Source: Halobacteriales archaeon SW_7_65_23
GTDB taxonomy: Archaea; Halobacteriota; Halobacteria; Halobacteriales; Haloarculaceae
NCBI GenBank assembly: GCA_003022725.1
Contig: PXSQ01000053.1
Location: forward strand, 1 to 51,121
Reading direction: 5' to 3'
DNA: 51,121 nucleotides
Below, one piece after another: positions 25,150-35,014 of the stretch. The first letter of the stretch is position 1, and every line of letters begins with the position of its first letter. A program made the translations under genes and the position numbers. The notes under the pieces are model-generated. The model was not told where the DNA came from and did no database searches. It saw only the letters and a program-made list of their open reading frames with translations.

Positions 25150-26139
25150 TCACTCGTAGTCGATGTCCTCGGTTGCGAAGTCGAGCAACAGCACGGCGCC
25201 GCCACCGACGGCCACGGCCACCAGAATCGGGAGGATCGAACTGACCGTCAGGGAGTCGGTCGCCCCCACGACCTCGGCAGCAGGGAACCGCAGCGCCCCG
25301 GCCATCAGGCTCACCAGGAACGCGAACGTCGCCTCCCGGTACCGTTCGAGTGCCCACCGGACGGCGTACGCGACCGAAAACAGGCCGGTGACCGCACCCC
25401 CCAGGAACGTGACCACGACTGTACCCTCGCTGACGAACTGTGCGGTGACGGTCCCACTGGCGAGATCGAGCAGTGAATCGACGAACCCGTTCAGGGTCTC
25501 GACCATGTAGTCGTACTGGCCGAGCAACAGCAGGATCAACGCCCCCGAGATCCCGGGGAGGATCATGCCACAGATGGCGACGGCACCGGCAAGGAACACG
25601 ACCGGGAGCGTGCTCGGCAACAGCCCCTCCACAGCCAGTCCCGCAACGAAAAACGCCAGGACGAAACCCGCGAGAGCGGCGCCGGCGCGGCCGACAGTCG
25701 CGATCCACCGGCGGTCGTACAGCGCGATCGCTGACGCGGCGATCAGCCCGAAAAAGAAGGCGAACGTCGGTCCCGGGAACGATTCGAACGCGATCTCCGC
25801 CACACGCGAGACCGAGATGACAGCCGTAAGCATCCCCGACCCGAGGATTATCAAAAAGAGGGCGTCCATCTCCCGGAGCCGAGTGACGAGTTCCACCCAC
25901 CCTGCACGGCTGTGGAGTCGCGGAACGACTGCCAGCACGCCCGGGTCGAGATGCGTGACCGCCCGGATAAGCCGCTCGTAGATCCCGGTGATCAGCGCGA
26001 TCGTCCCACCCGAGATGCCCGGGACGGAGTCGGCGATCCCCATCGCGAGGCCCTTCAGATACACCGCTACCCAGTCACGGGCGGAGAAGCCCTCACTGTC
26101 AACCGCGGACTGGCGCGCAGTCTCCGGATCGCTAGCCAC
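25150..26139 (-). CDS. DUF368 polytopic membrane protein (polyprenyl-phosphate transporter family)
   Basis: 329 aa with about nine membrane helices. Twin family motifs: KGLAMGIADSVPGISGGTIALITGIYERLI near the N-terminus and GMILPGISGALILLLLGQY in the middle, an inverted-repeat pattern of DUF368. Bacterial members (PopT) carry undecaprenyl phosphate back across the membrane. In archaea the N-glycosylation carrier is dolichyl phosphate, and here the gene begins 2 bp after the aglB stop. That close link makes recycling of dolichyl phosphate the natural hypothesis; substrate is inferred from context. Confidence 0.88.
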   Translation of the reverse strand: MASDPETARQSAVDSEGFSARDWVAVYLKGLAMGIADSVPGISGGTIALITGIYERLIRAVTHLDPGVLAVVPRLHSRAGWVELVTRLREMDALFLIILGSGMLTAVISVSRVAEIAFESFPGPTFAFFFGLIAASAIALYDRRWIATVGRAGAALAGFVLAFFVAGLAVEGLLPSTLPVVFLAGAVAICGMILPGISGALILLLLGQYDYMVETLNGFVDSLLDLASGTVTAQFVSEGTVVVTFLGGAVTGLFSVAYAVRWALERYREATFAFLVSLMAGALRFPAAEVVGATDSLTVSSILPILVAVAVGGGAVLLLDFATEDIDYE

Positions 26140-26141
26140 GC

Positions 26142-29100
26142 TTAGGGGCGCATCCGCAGGGGCGGCATCGCGACGCCGCCCGTTTCGTCTGGCGTCCCGA
26201 TGCTGCTGGACTCGCTACCGCCACCCCCGTCGCCGCTGTCGTCCGTTCCGCCGTCGCCGCCCTCTCCGTTCTCCCCGTCGCTGTTGCCCGGCTCGGCCTG
26301 GATCGGCGGGATCACCTGCTCCTGCAGGGTCACTTCCACCGGCGAAGGGTCCTCGCCGATGACCTTCGACTCCGAGACGTCGAAGGATGCGACGTAGTTG
26401 AACCGGTAGCCGCTCTCGTTGGTCTCCAGCGCCTGGATCCGGTAGGTGCCGTTCGCCCGCGCGCTCACGTTCGTGTACCCCGCTTCGGGCCCCCACTCGT
26501 CGTACCCCTCGGTCGCGTAGGGCACGGTCGCGGTGAACTCACCGTTGTCGTCAGTCTCGACAGTCTGTGTGTACTGGAACTCCTGGCCGTTCTCCGGCTC
26601 GATCGGGACTCTGATCGTCACCTCGGAGTTCGCGGGAGCACCCTCACCTTCGATCGTCGCCCCGGGGACGCGCTCGAACACCTTCGTCCAGGCCGGCGTC
26701 GTCGGGTACAGGACCGACTCGCCGATCGCCTGGACCCTGTTTGCGAGCTCCGATTGCTGTCGCAGTTCGGAGATCAGGTCCTGCTGGGTCAATGACTGGT
26801 CGCCGCTGACCGCCCGGAGGATCTCGACACCTAGCCCGGTTCGCACGAGCGTCCGCTGGGTGAACCGCTGCTGTGGGAACCCGAGCCTGTGTTCGCTGTT
26901 TGCCCGCAACGACGCCTGTGACCGCGCGAGCGCGTTGACGTCGCTCATCTGGACCAGGCGGTAGTTCTTGAGCGCCGGCACGCGCTCGGACGGCATGCCT
27001 CCGATACCGCCGATCTGTGCGGAGGGGTTGTTCTCCGTGATGTTCCGGGCTTCGTCCATCGTGTTGACGAACCTGAGGGAGGTTCCATCTTCCTGTGCCT
27101 CGACGTACGTTGCACCGGAATCGAGCTCACGCTCCGTTCCCGTCCACTCCACGACCGGGATACCCAGCTGCGGGACCCGCACGTTCTCCGCACTCCCGTG
27201 GAAGTGGTACAGGCGGGCGGCCATCGACTGGTAGTACGGCTGCTTGTGCAGCATCGACAGCGTCTGGAGTCTGCCGCGGTCGCTGGTCCTCGCTAGCCGG
27301 GTGTAGAACTGCTGGTTCTCGTACTTGTCGGTGAACGCCGTCGGCGCGAAGAACTTCCCGCTCAGTGGGCGCTGGGTCTCCGTCTCGACCATCTTCCAGT
27401 CGATCATGACGTACCGCGTTTTGGCGTTCTCGTTCTCGTCGACCGACGAGATCACCCCCTCGGCCTCCGCCTCGTCCTGCGCGAGCAGGAACTCCGCTGC
27501 CGTCGTCGCGCCCTGCTGGAACGGGTTGGCGATCGGGATGCGCTCTGCCTGTCCGGTGATCCAGTGGCCGTAGTCCCACCAGGACAGCACCCCGTAGGCG
27601 CCGTCGGGATAGTCGTAGTCCTCAGTCAGTGTGTACTGCCCCCAGAGGTCCATCGGCTCGCCGTCGGGGTTCCCGTACTGTCCCTCCTTGGGGGTATTCT
27701 CGTTCATCCAGTCGAGGCTGCTTTTCCAGCCCACGATACCACCCGGGGCCGAGCGGGCGTCGGCAGCCTCCATCGCCGTGTCCGCCCTGTTCTCGTCGTT
27801 GAACAGACCGACCACACCGAACATCGGGACGAAAATGACCATCACGGCGATGACCAGTGTCATGACCTGGAACCGGTTGATGTCCAGCAGCCGGACTCCC
27901 CTGTCGGAGCCCAGGAACTGCACGATCAGACCGACGAGCGCCGCGTTCAGCGCCCCGATCGGGATCGTCAGGTAGTAGCCGAAGCGGATCTGTGTGAACG
28001 TCGCTGCAACCATGAACGCTGCCCACACCACGATCAGCAGTTCCTCGCCGCGGTTTCGGTTCCCGAACACCTGCTTTCCTAGCAGGACGAACGCACCGAG
28101 TACCGCCGTGTAGTTCGCCAGTTTGTACCACCTGTCGAAGTCGTCACTGCTTGCAGGCTGTGCCTCCCCGACGGTCCCGGCGGTCTCGCCCGGGGAGGTG
28201 ATGAACCCGAGCACGCGGTCGACCTGGCCGAAGAAGAAATCGAAGATACCGGGCAACAGGAGGTACACGGCGCCGACGACAAGCAGGATCGATCCGGCGA
28301 CAGCGCCGGGGTACGCGTAGCGGCTGACGTCGCGTCCGTCGAGTTCCCGCGAGAGCCACGCCAGGAAGACGATCCCGACGACTACCGCGAACCCGAGTCC
28401 CGGCTGGATGTACGACCGTGCGGTCGAATTGAGTTCGAACGATCGGAGCGTGAGAAACTGCATGAGGCTCGCGGTCGAGAGCGCGATCACGCCGACGAAC
28501 GCCGGGTGTTCGGGGCTGTGGCCGCGGACGTGTTCCGCGCTCATGTGGATCACGAAAAACATGCCGAGGATCCCGAACAGCCAGAGGCCGGGCGGCCAGA
28601 CCCAGATGTACATGCCGATTCCGACCCCCGCGAGTAGCGACCAGCCGATCGGTCGCCGGATGGCGTCGAACTCACGCGATGCGACCAGTTCGTACACCGG
28701 TTTCTCCTGCTCTGCGGCGGTCAGGGCGACCATCACGCCGAGTAGCCCGACTGCCATGAACAGCGCCTCTGCCGTGTGGTGCTGGACGTTGCCGGCAACC
28801 CCCTGTGCCAGCAAGCGGTCCGGCGCAAACGCGACCATGCCAGCCGTAATCAGCCCGCCGAACCGACCGCCGACGCGTCGGCCGATGACGTATGCCGGAA
28901 GACAGATCAGCGCCACCCAGAACGCCGGTGCCATGATGAACACGAGCCGCGTCGTGTACTGCCCGGGACTCCCAAGGCCCACCACCAGCGCGACAAGCGC
29001 GATGACCTGGTCGAACAGGGTCCCGAACTGCGCCGCGTAGGTCCCCAGCGGGAACTGGGTCCAGGGATCGAACGGCATCGTCTGCGGGAAGTTCCGCACG

Positions 29101-29312
29101 GTGTACTCCGTGGTCCGCATGTGATACCACGGGTCGTTCGCGGTCGGAATCACCTCACCGTCCACGATAAAGTTGTCCCAGTTGCGAATCCGGTTCCAGA
29201 TGGCGAACCCGATTACGAACAGGAGGATCGGGACGTGGTAGTACTCGTTGGCCCACGCCACCACGGCTCTGGACTCCGCGTCCTCCGATAATTGTTCCCG
29301 CCAGTTGCTCAT
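26142..29312 (-). CDS. aglB: Oligosaccharyltransferase AglB
   Basis: 1056 aa. The N-terminal half is a multi-helix STT3 domain with DPWYHMRTTEYTVRNFP (first external loop acidic motif) and the H-H pair in VQHHTAEALF. The catalytic signature WWDYGHW is at residues 578-584. The C-terminal globular part is beta-rich and ends in an acidic Gly/Asp/Ser tail. AglB moves a lipid-linked glycan to Asn in N-x-S/T sequons of surface proteins on the outer face of the membrane. The surface-protein island at 1-8 kb contains many potential targets. Co-transcription with the DUF368 gene is likely (2-bp gap). Confidence 0.96.
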   Translation of the reverse strand: MSNWREQLSEDAESRAVVAWANEYYHVPILLFVIGFAIWNRIRNWDNFIVDGEVIPTANDPWYHMRTTEYTVRNFPQTMPFDPWTQFPLGTYAAQFGTLFDQVIALVALVVGLGSPGQYTTRLVFIMAPAFWVALICLPAYVIGRRVGGRFGGLITAGMVAFAPDRLLAQGVAGNVQHHTAEALFMAVGLLGVMVALTAAEQEKPVYELVASREFDAIRRPIGWSLLAGVGIGMYIWVWPPGLWLFGILGMFFVIHMSAEHVRGHSPEHPAFVGVIALSTASLMQFLTLRSFELNSTARSYIQPGLGFAVVVGIVFLAWLSRELDGRDVSRYAYPGAVAGSILLVVGAVYLLLPGIFDFFFGQVDRVLGFITSPGETAGTVGEAQPASSDDFDRWYKLANYTAVLGAFVLLGKQVFGNRNRGEELLIVVWAAFMVAATFTQIRFGYYLTIPIGALNAALVGLIVQFLGSDRGVRLLDINRFQVMTLVIAVMVIFVPMFGVVGLFNDENRADTAMEAADARSAPGGIVGWKSSLDWMNENTPKEGQYGNPDGEPMDLWGQYTLTEDYDYPDGAYGVLSWWDYGHWITGQAERIPIANPFQQGATTAAEFLLAQDEAEAEGVISSVDENENAKTRYVMIDWKMVETETQRPLSGKFFAPTAFTDKYENQQFYTRLARTSDRGRLQTLSMLHKQPYYQSMAARLYHFHGSAENVRVPQLGIPVVEWTGTERELDSGATYVEAQEDGTSLRFVNTMDEARNITENNPSAQIGGIGGMPSERVPALKNYRLVQMSDVNALARSQASLRANSEHRLGFPQQRFTQRTLVRTGLGVEILRAVSGDQSLTQQDLISELRQQSELANRVQAIGESVLYPTTPAWTKVFERVPGATIEGEGAPANSEVTIRVPIEPENGQEFQYTQTVETDDNGEFTATVPYATEGYDEWGPEAGYTNVSARANGTYRIQALETNESGYRFNYVASFDVSESKVIGEDPSPVEVTLQEQVIPPIQAEPGNSDGENGEGGDGGTDDSGDGGGGSESSSIGTPDETGGVAMPPLRMRP

Positions 29313-29409
29313 TAGGTGGTTGGAAAAGCAGTGCGCGCATAAGCCTTATGTAATCTGTCCGGCCGCCCGAATCCGGCGTTGCAGTCCCGCTCCCTCCTGG
29401 CAGTTGGAT

Positions 29410-29949
29410 CTAGGCGCCGAACTCCGACTCGGTGACCCTGACGACAAGTGTCTCCTCGACGTCCCTGAGATCGTAGTCAGGAATCGTCTCCCCCGTGCGG
29501 GTGACCAGCATCGGCTCGACGAGCCGCGGTGGCTGCTCGCTTTCCCCCTGGCCACGCTCGTCAGATCCCGGTTGACCTCCTGATCCATCCTCGGTGTCCT
29601 GGCTCGCCTCAGCAACTGGTTCGATCCCGAGCACCTTCAGAAATCGTCCGGTGTCACCCGGATCGATCTCGTCGTTGCGGATCGCACGCGCCAGCTCCCG
29701 AGAGAGCCACTCCTCCTCGCTGACCGAGGGTTCGTAGACGAGGGCGTGATCGACGAAGCGTACGAGATACCAGTCCAGGTCGTTCAGCAGGGCAACTGCG
29801 GCACCGAGGCTGACGGTGTCGACGGCAACGGTGTTTTCGAACGGCTCCGCGAGGTCGTAGGCAGCCAGTGCGTCCCGCGCTGTCTCCCGCGAGAGGAGCT
29901 CGTACTGCAGGTTCAGCTCCGGCGAGCCGACCAGGCAGACCTGCGCCAT
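29410..29949 (-). CDS. DUF5804-like haloarchaeal protein
   Basis: 179 aa. N-terminal part AQVCLVGSPELNLQYELLSRETARDALAAYDL and VSLGAAVALLNDLDWYLVRFV is a pattern I recall as DUF5804. A Gly/Glu/Gln-rich segment (about 118-145) separates it from a C-terminal beta part (PMLVTRTGETIPDYDLRDVEETLVVRVTE). Function unknown. It follows thiI by 65 bp on the same strand. Confidence 0.68.
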   Translation of the reverse strand: MAQVCLVGSPELNLQYELLSRETARDALAAYDLAEPFENTVAVDTVSLGAAVALLNDLDWYLVRFVDHALVYEPSVSEEEWLSRELARAIRNDEIDPGDTGRFLKVLGIEPVAEASQDTEDGSGGQPGSDERGQGESEQPPRLVEPMLVTRTGETIPDYDLRDVEETLVVRVTESEFGA

Positions 29950-30014
29950 ACTCCTCCAGTGTCACGGACATGGCAAAGCGGTTTCGCCTGGCTGCTTCCC
30001 GCGAGGTCCGCGAG

Positions 30015-31199
30015 CTACTCCGCGTCGACGACCTCGAGGTGCTCCGCCGCCCGGGCGGCCAGCGCCTCGACGTCGTCGGGTTCTGCAGCCCGGACAGTCG
30101 ATAGCGGCGGGCCGGTCGCCGGGTTCTCGGGTGCGAGCCGGTGACAGCCGGTATCGATCGTCGAGTCGTCGAACGTCCCGATCCGCCGCGCCCGGTCCGT
30201 GATCGTCGTCTTGTCCGTCGTCGCGAGCGGTCGGTGGACCGGGAGATCAGTTACTGCCCCAGTTAGTCGGAGGTTCGCGCTCGTCTGGCTCGACTTCTGG
30301 CCGATCGACTCGCCGGTGACGATCCCGGCGGCGTCGACCGACTCGGCGACCCGCTCGGCGACCCGCAGCATGAACCGGCGAACGGCGAGCATCCGGCAGC
30401 TGTCGGCCCCCGCGGCGATCCGCCCGATCCCGTCACCACCGGCTGCGATCCGGAGCTGTAACTTACCGTCTGGGACGTATTGGGCAAGGGTCTCGACCGT
30501 CTCGACCGCTCGCAGGCGTTCGTCGACCCCGCCGTACTGGCCGAGGTCGACGTACAGGGGGTACACTGGACAGCCGCGTTTCATCACCTCCCAGGCCGCC
30601 ACCGGGGAGTCGATCCCGCCGCTCACGAGCGCGACGAGCGGCTCCTGGGTGCCCAGCGGGAGGCCGCCGGGCCCAGTGCGCTTCTCGAAAAACACGAACG
30701 CGGCCCCTGACCGACACTCAACGAAGAACGTCAGATCGGGGTTCTCCAGATCTACCGCAGGATCGACGCCATCAGCTTCAGCCGCCTCCCAGATCGCGCT
30801 CCCGCCCTCCCGTTCCAGATCCTCGCTCGTGAACGGGTGGTCCTCGCCGGCCCGCCGGGCCCGGACGGCGAACGTTCCCCCGTCGTAGTGGCGCTCGGTC
30901 GCTGCTGTGAGCGTTTCGGTTATCGCCGCCATCGTCGGTTCCACGCGGACGGCCGGACTCGCCGAGACGACGCCGAACGAGTTCGTGACGACGTCGGTCA
31001 CCGAGTCGATCCGCTCGGGAGCGGTCTCGACGTACAGGCGCGTGAACTCCCGGGAGACAGTCGCGTCGAACCCATCACGGTCGAGGGCGATTGTGAGGTT
31101 TTCCCGCAGGCGGTCCTCCATGCGGCGCTGGACGTGCTGGCTCTTGACGCCGATCTCCCCGTAGCGGACCACCACGGTGTCGGCCCCTGGCGGGTGCAT
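30015..31199 (-). CDS. thiI: tRNA 4-thiouridine synthase ThiI
   Basis: 394 aa from ATG 31199 (MHPPGADTVVVRYGEIGVKSQHVQRRMEDRL). THUMP domain roughly 60-165, PP-loop SGGIDSPVAAWEVMKRG, and the downstream ThiI motifs GESIGQKSSQTSANL and RPLATTDKTTI. It has no C-terminal rhodanese domain, as usual in archaea. It adenylates U8 of tRNA and inserts sulfur. It sits directly downstream of the SAM synthetase gene (stop and start nearly touching), so both belong to one transcript. Confidence 0.95.
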   Translation of the reverse strand: MHPPGADTVVVRYGEIGVKSQHVQRRMEDRLRENLTIALDRDGFDATVSREFTRLYVETAPERIDSVTDVVTNSFGVVSASPAVRVEPTMAAITETLTAATERHYDGGTFAVRARRAGEDHPFTSEDLEREGGSAIWEAAEADGVDPAVDLENPDLTFFVECRSGAAFVFFEKRTGPGGLPLGTQEPLVALVSGGIDSPVAAWEVMKRGCPVYPLYVDLGQYGGVDERLRAVETVETLAQYVPDGKLQLRIAAGGDGIGRIAAGADSCRMLAVRRFMLRVAERVAESVDAAGIVTGESIGQKSSQTSANLRLTGAVTDLPVHRPLATTDKTTITDRARRIGTFDDSTIDTGCHRLAPENPATGPPLSTVRAAEPDDVEALAARAAEHLEVVDAE

Positions 31200-31204
31200 G
31201 GCGT

Positions 31205-32360
31205 TCAAAAGGTCGACAGCTCCCCGTCGATCACGCGCTGAGTGATGTCGGTGACCCCTGCGAGTTCCTCGTCGATCGCGGCCCGGATCTCGTCGCGGAT
31301 CTCGCCGAGTTCGACGCCATCTTCCGTGCTGACCATCGCGTCGGCGACGTGCGGGTGGTCGATCGGGCGGCCGATCTGGCTCAGCAGCCGGATCTGGAGC
31401 TGTCGGATGCCGTCGACGTCCGCCACGACTGACTCCGCGATCTCCGTGCTGAGGAGGTTGTAGATCTTCCCGATGTGGTTGATCGGGTTCTTGCCGCTGG
31501 TGGCCTCCATGCTCATCGGGCGGTTCGGCGTGATGAGGCCGTTCGCACGGTTGCCCCGCCCCACCGAGCCGTCGTCGCCCTGTTCTGCGCTCAGCCCGGT
31601 CGTCGTGAGGTAGATCGCGCCGTCGTCATAATCGTCTGCCGTGTTCACGTGGACGGTCACCGTACGGTCGGTGTACTCCGTCGCCAGGTCCGCGACGTAC
31701 TCCCGGACGTCCTCGACGGCGTTCCTGTATTCAGCGAGGCTGTCCAGGTAGCTGTCGATCATCGCAACGGCGACCGTGACGTCGATGTGGTCGCCCTCGC
31801 GCTTGCCCATCACCTTGATGTCCGGGCCGACTTCGGGGTTGTCGGCCGCGTAGGCGGTGTTGAGCCGCCGCTCCGTGTTGTAGACGATCTGTTCGGTCTC
31901 GGTCAGCGGGGCGTGCCCGACGCCGTAGCTCGTGTCGTTGGCCATCGGGACCGCCTCGCCGTCCTCGCCAAACACGTCCTTGAGGTCGCCGCTCCCCTCC
32001 CCGAGGCGGACGTCGACGATGACGTCGGACCCCACGTCGAGGTGCGGGTACGTCTCCTCGAGGTACTCCCGCGCCGCCCGGAGTGCGACCGTCTCGGCGG
32101 GGATCCGCTGTCCCTCGTAGGTTTTCGTCGCCCGGCCCACGATCAGCAGGCGCCACCAGCTGCGTCTCGTCCGTGTTGAAGTGCAGCGGCTTCCCGACCC
32201 GATCGAGGTACGTCCGAGCGAGCGCACGCGAGACCCTCTCGGCCACCCCGTCACAGATCGAATCGGGGTGCCCGATCCCCTTTCGCTCGACGATCTCGAT
32301 GTGCTGGTCCTCCACGACGTCCCCGTTTGTCGGTTGAACGTGGATGTTCCGCTCGCTCAT
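31205..32360 (-). pseudogene. mat: Archaeal S-adenosylmethionine synthetase, internal deletion with frameshift
   Basis: The N-terminal frame (32360 to about 32151) reads [39 protein letters not shown], a perfect archaeal MAT start. It then leaves frame; the correct protein continues in another frame from about 32149 ([20 protein letters not shown]) to TAG-side end ITQRVIDGELSTF. Joined, 384 residues remain of about 400, and the Gly-rich stretch between TQLVA and LLIVGRATK that the family has is missing, so about 50 bp appear deleted. MAT makes the methyl donor SAM and is expected to be essential. Either another copy exists or the assembly is faulty here. Confidence 0.85.
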
Positions 32361-32445
32361 TACCTCTCCGCTTTGCTACCACGGGGTCTATAACTTTCGA
32401 AACGATTGACCGGAGAAAATATAACCCCAGGTTATGCTCGTCCAG

Positions 32446-33021
32446 TCAGCCGTCGGCGAGGAGGAGTCCGAGGTAGGAGGTACGGATGCCGTCGGCGGGG
32501 TCGAGGCCGAGGCGTTCGAGCACTGCCTCGGCGTCCCCCCGGAGGTCCTCGAGTGCATCGTCGGCCGCGGCGTCGCCTGCCTCGAGGTCCCGCTCCGTCT
32601 CCACCTCGACCTCGACGAACTCGCCGAGGCCCTCCACTCGGTCGAGTGTCACGGTACAGCTGTCAACGCTGTAGCGCGTACGCTCCTTGCTGACGGTCGC
32701 CGCCGGCTCGTACCCCAGGCCCGTGAGGATTGCGTGGATCGCATCGCCGTCCGCGACGCGTGTCTCTGCCTCCTCGCGCGTCTTGGACTCGTCGTCGACG
32801 AGTGGCCCCTTGTAGGTGATCGCCACGGTCGGATCGGTCTCGCCGCTCTCCGACTCCTGTCGGATCCGCAGGGCTTCGTCGGTCTCCGCGAAATTACGGT
32901 CCGGCGCGTCGAAGTACGTGTCCACCTGTCTGACAGTTCCGACGGCCTCGGCGTCGATGGCTTCCAGCCGGTCGCGGACGGTAGCGTGGTCGGCGCGCAC
33001 CTTCAGCTCGACCTCGTACAT
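32446..33021 (-). CDS. CYTH-domain protein (class IV adenylate cyclase/ThTPase family, CyaB-like)
   Basis: 191 aa from ATG 33021. YEVELKVRAD (the ExExK signature), VDTYFDAPDRNFAETDEALRIRQ, ITYKGPL, EEAETRVAD, RTRYSVDSCTVTLDRVEGLGEFVEVEVE are the ordered CYTH beta strands with metal and triphosphate ligands. Archaeal members hydrolyse or cyclise triphosphates; which one cannot be told. Divergent from the FKBP gene over a 144-bp intergenic region holding both promoters. Confidence 0.9.
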   Translation of the reverse strand: MYEVELKVRADHATVRDRLEAIDAEAVGTVRQVDTYFDAPDRNFAETDEALRIRQESESGETDPTVAITYKGPLVDDESKTREEAETRVADGDAIHAILTGLGYEPAATVSKERTRYSVDSCTVTLDRVEGLGEFVEVEVETERDLEAGDAAADDALEDLRGDAEAVLERLGLDPADGIRTSYLGLLLADG

Positions 33022-33165
33022 ACACGGGTGTCCGGGAGCACCGGCCAAAAACGCCCGCATTCGGCACTCCCGGGCCACAGTCGCCCGGTCGATGCGGTGT
33101 GGTACCGCGGCGGGCGACCGTATCGAAACGGTGTCCTTAAGAGTACTACGACTGACTCTCACGGT

Positions 33166-34194
33166 ATGAGCAACGATTCCGAGGCCGAGAGCGAGGCGGC
33201 CGGCGGAGGCGACGAGGACGCAGAACAATCGCAAGAGGAGACGGGACTGCTGGAGGACGACTTCGTCCTGCTCGACTACACCGCGCGCACGACCGACGAC
33301 GGGACACTCGTCGACACGACGGACCCGGAGGTCGCCGAGGAGGAGGACGTCGACGCCGACCAGGAGTTCGCCCCCCGCACCATCGTGCTCGGCCACGGCC
33401 ACATCTTCCAGTCCGTCGAGGACGACATCATGGGAAAGGAAGTGGGTGACACAGGGACCGTCGTGGTCCAAGCGGAGGAGGCGTTCGGCACCTACGACGA
33501 GGACGAGGTCCGGACGATCAGCAAGGACAAGATCCCCGAGGACGACCGGTACCCGGGCGCCCAGGTCCGCATCGACGGCGAGGAAGGGTTCGTCGAGACG
33601 ATCATCGGCGGCCGCGCGCGCGTGGATTTCAACCACCCGCTGGCCGGCGACGACATCGAATACGAGTACGAGATCGTCGACATCGTCGAGGACCGCGAGG
33701 AGAAGGCGAGCGGCCTGCTGGACATGTTCCTCGATCTCGACCTCGAAATCTGGTTCCAGACCGATACGGTCGAGGAGGAACAGCTCGTCGAACCTGACGA
33801 GGACGGGGAAGCCGCCGAGGACGAGGAAGCCGCCGAGGAGGCAGAAGGTGAGGACGCCGACGCCGAAAGCGGGGAAGACGCCGAAGATGAAGAGGAACCC
33901 GAGCCCGAGTTCGAAACCGTCGAGGTCGAGAAGGAGACGCTGTACATCGAGGCGACGCCGGAGCTGACGATGAACCAGCAGTGGATGATGCAGAAACAGC
34001 AGATCGGCCAGCAGCTGATCGACCTCCTGGGGATCGACCGGATCGTCGTCCAGGAGACCATCGACGGCAGCGGCATGGGCATGCCCGGCATGATGGGCGG
34101 CATGGGTGGCATGGGCGGCGGTGGCGGCGACATCGAGGAGGCTCTCGAAGAGGCAGACATCGACGCCGACGACCTCGCCGAGGAACTCGAGTAA
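33166..34194 (+). CDS. FKBP-type peptidyl-prolyl isomerase (SlyD-like) with long acidic C-terminal extension
   Basis: 342 aa from ATG 33166. An acidic N-terminal tail (1-25) leads to the FKBP domain (FVLLDYTARTTDDGTLVDTTD, APRTIVLGHGHIFQSVEDDIMGKEVGDTG) with an IF insert as in SlyD (about 95-140). A Glu/Asp-rich linker (about 205-245) is followed by a C-terminal domain and a Gly/Met-rich loop (MGMPGMMGGMGGMGGGGG). It speeds proline isomerisation and acts as a chaperone in the cytosol. An apparent upstream extension of the frame to 32434 crosses the CYTH gene and is a shadow. Confidence 0.93.
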   Translation: MSNDSEAESEAAGGGDEDAEQSQEETGLLEDDFVLLDYTARTTDDGTLVDTTDPEVAEEEDVDADQEFAPRTIVLGHGHIFQSVEDDIMGKEVGDTGTVVVQAEEAFGTYDEDEVRTISKDKIPEDDRYPGAQVRIDGEEGFVETIIGGRARVDFNHPLAGDDIEYEYEIVDIVEDREEKASGLLDMFLDLDLEIWFQTDTVEEEQLVEPDEDGEAAEDEEAAEEAEGEDADAESGEDAEDEEEPEPEFETVEVEKETLYIEATPELTMNQQWMMQKQQIGQQLIDLLGIDRIVVQETIDGSGMGMPGMMGGMGGMGGGGGDIEEALEEADIDADDLAEELE

Positions 34195-34281
34195 CAGAAC
34201 GCCCAGGCGATGTTCTCGCGGATGCGGCGTCGCGTGCCCGAACCGAGCAGGGTTTAAACTGCAGAGCCACTACGTTCGTCC

Positions 34282-35013
34282 ATGCACAGACGGGCGTTCC
34301 TGAAAACTGGCGCGGCGGCAGGACTCTCGGTGTCAGTCGCCGGCTGTCTCGACGTGGGCCCGCTGTCGAGCTCTCCTGGAGCCACGGACGACGTGGTGCT
34401 CGAAAAGCCCGAACGGTACGACGACCTCCGGTCTGCCCGGGACGACGGCGCGCTGGCGTACCCGATTCACGCGGATCCGCTGCCGGAAGCGACCGTGCCG
34501 GCGCCGTTGCACGACCGGACGGTTTCGACGCGGGAGTTCGTCGGCGAGCGCCACGTGCTGATGACGTTCATCTTCACCCGGTGTCCGAACGCGTGTCAGC
34601 TGCTGACGGACGCGCTCCGGCACGTCCAGGACGACTCCGTCGAACAGGGGTTCGCCGACGAGGTCGCGTTCATGCCGGTGACGTTCGATCCGGAGCACGA
34701 CACGGCCGAGAAACTCCAGGAGCACGGCGAACGCCACAGCGTGATCAGAGAGCCCGGTCACTGGTACTACCTCCGGCCGGACGGACCCGAGCGGGCGGAG
34801 GAAGTTGTCAACGGACAGTTCGGGATCGGGTTCGAGTCACTCTCCCCCGAGGAGCGCGAGGAGCGCGGGATGGGCGAGGACATGTTCTTCCAGCACATCT
34901 CGGCCATCCTGCTGGCGAACAAGGACGGCTACGTCGAGCGACTGTACACCGGCGGCGACGCCAGCCCGGTCACCCTCGTCGACGGCGTCGAAACACTCAG
35001 GGAGCGGTGGTAA
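34282..35013 (+). CDS. SCO1/SenC family copper-related lipoprotein
   Basis: 243 aa. A Tat/lipoprotein signal (MHRRAFLKTGAAAGLSVSVAGC, lipobox Cys22), then a thioredoxin-fold domain with the Sco metal motif FTRCPNACQ and the matching His in the FFQHISAILLANKDG segment. Sco proteins deliver copper to, or reduce, the CuA site of terminal oxidases on the outer membrane face. Followed at 1 bp by a TlpA-like gene; the ccdA gene that would complete the set lies beyond a mobile insertion. Confidence 0.92.
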   Translation: MHRRAFLKTGAAAGLSVSVAGCLDVGPLSSSPGATDDVVLEKPERYDDLRSARDDGALAYPIHADPLPEATVPAPLHDRTVSTREFVGERHVLMTFIFTRCPNACQLLTDALRHVQDDSVEQGFADEVAFMPVTFDPEHDTAEKLQEHGERHSVIREPGHWYYLRPDGPERAEEVVNGQFGIGFESLSPEEREERGMGEDMFFQHISAILLANKDGYVERLYTGGDASPVTLVDGVETLRERW

Positions 35014-35014
35014 C

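Noticed and set aside
32434-33165. Upstream extension of the FKBP frame over the CYTH gene
   Set aside because: The extra residues show no domain, and the CYTH gene on the other strand has all family motifs; the ATG at 33166 fits FKBP family starts.
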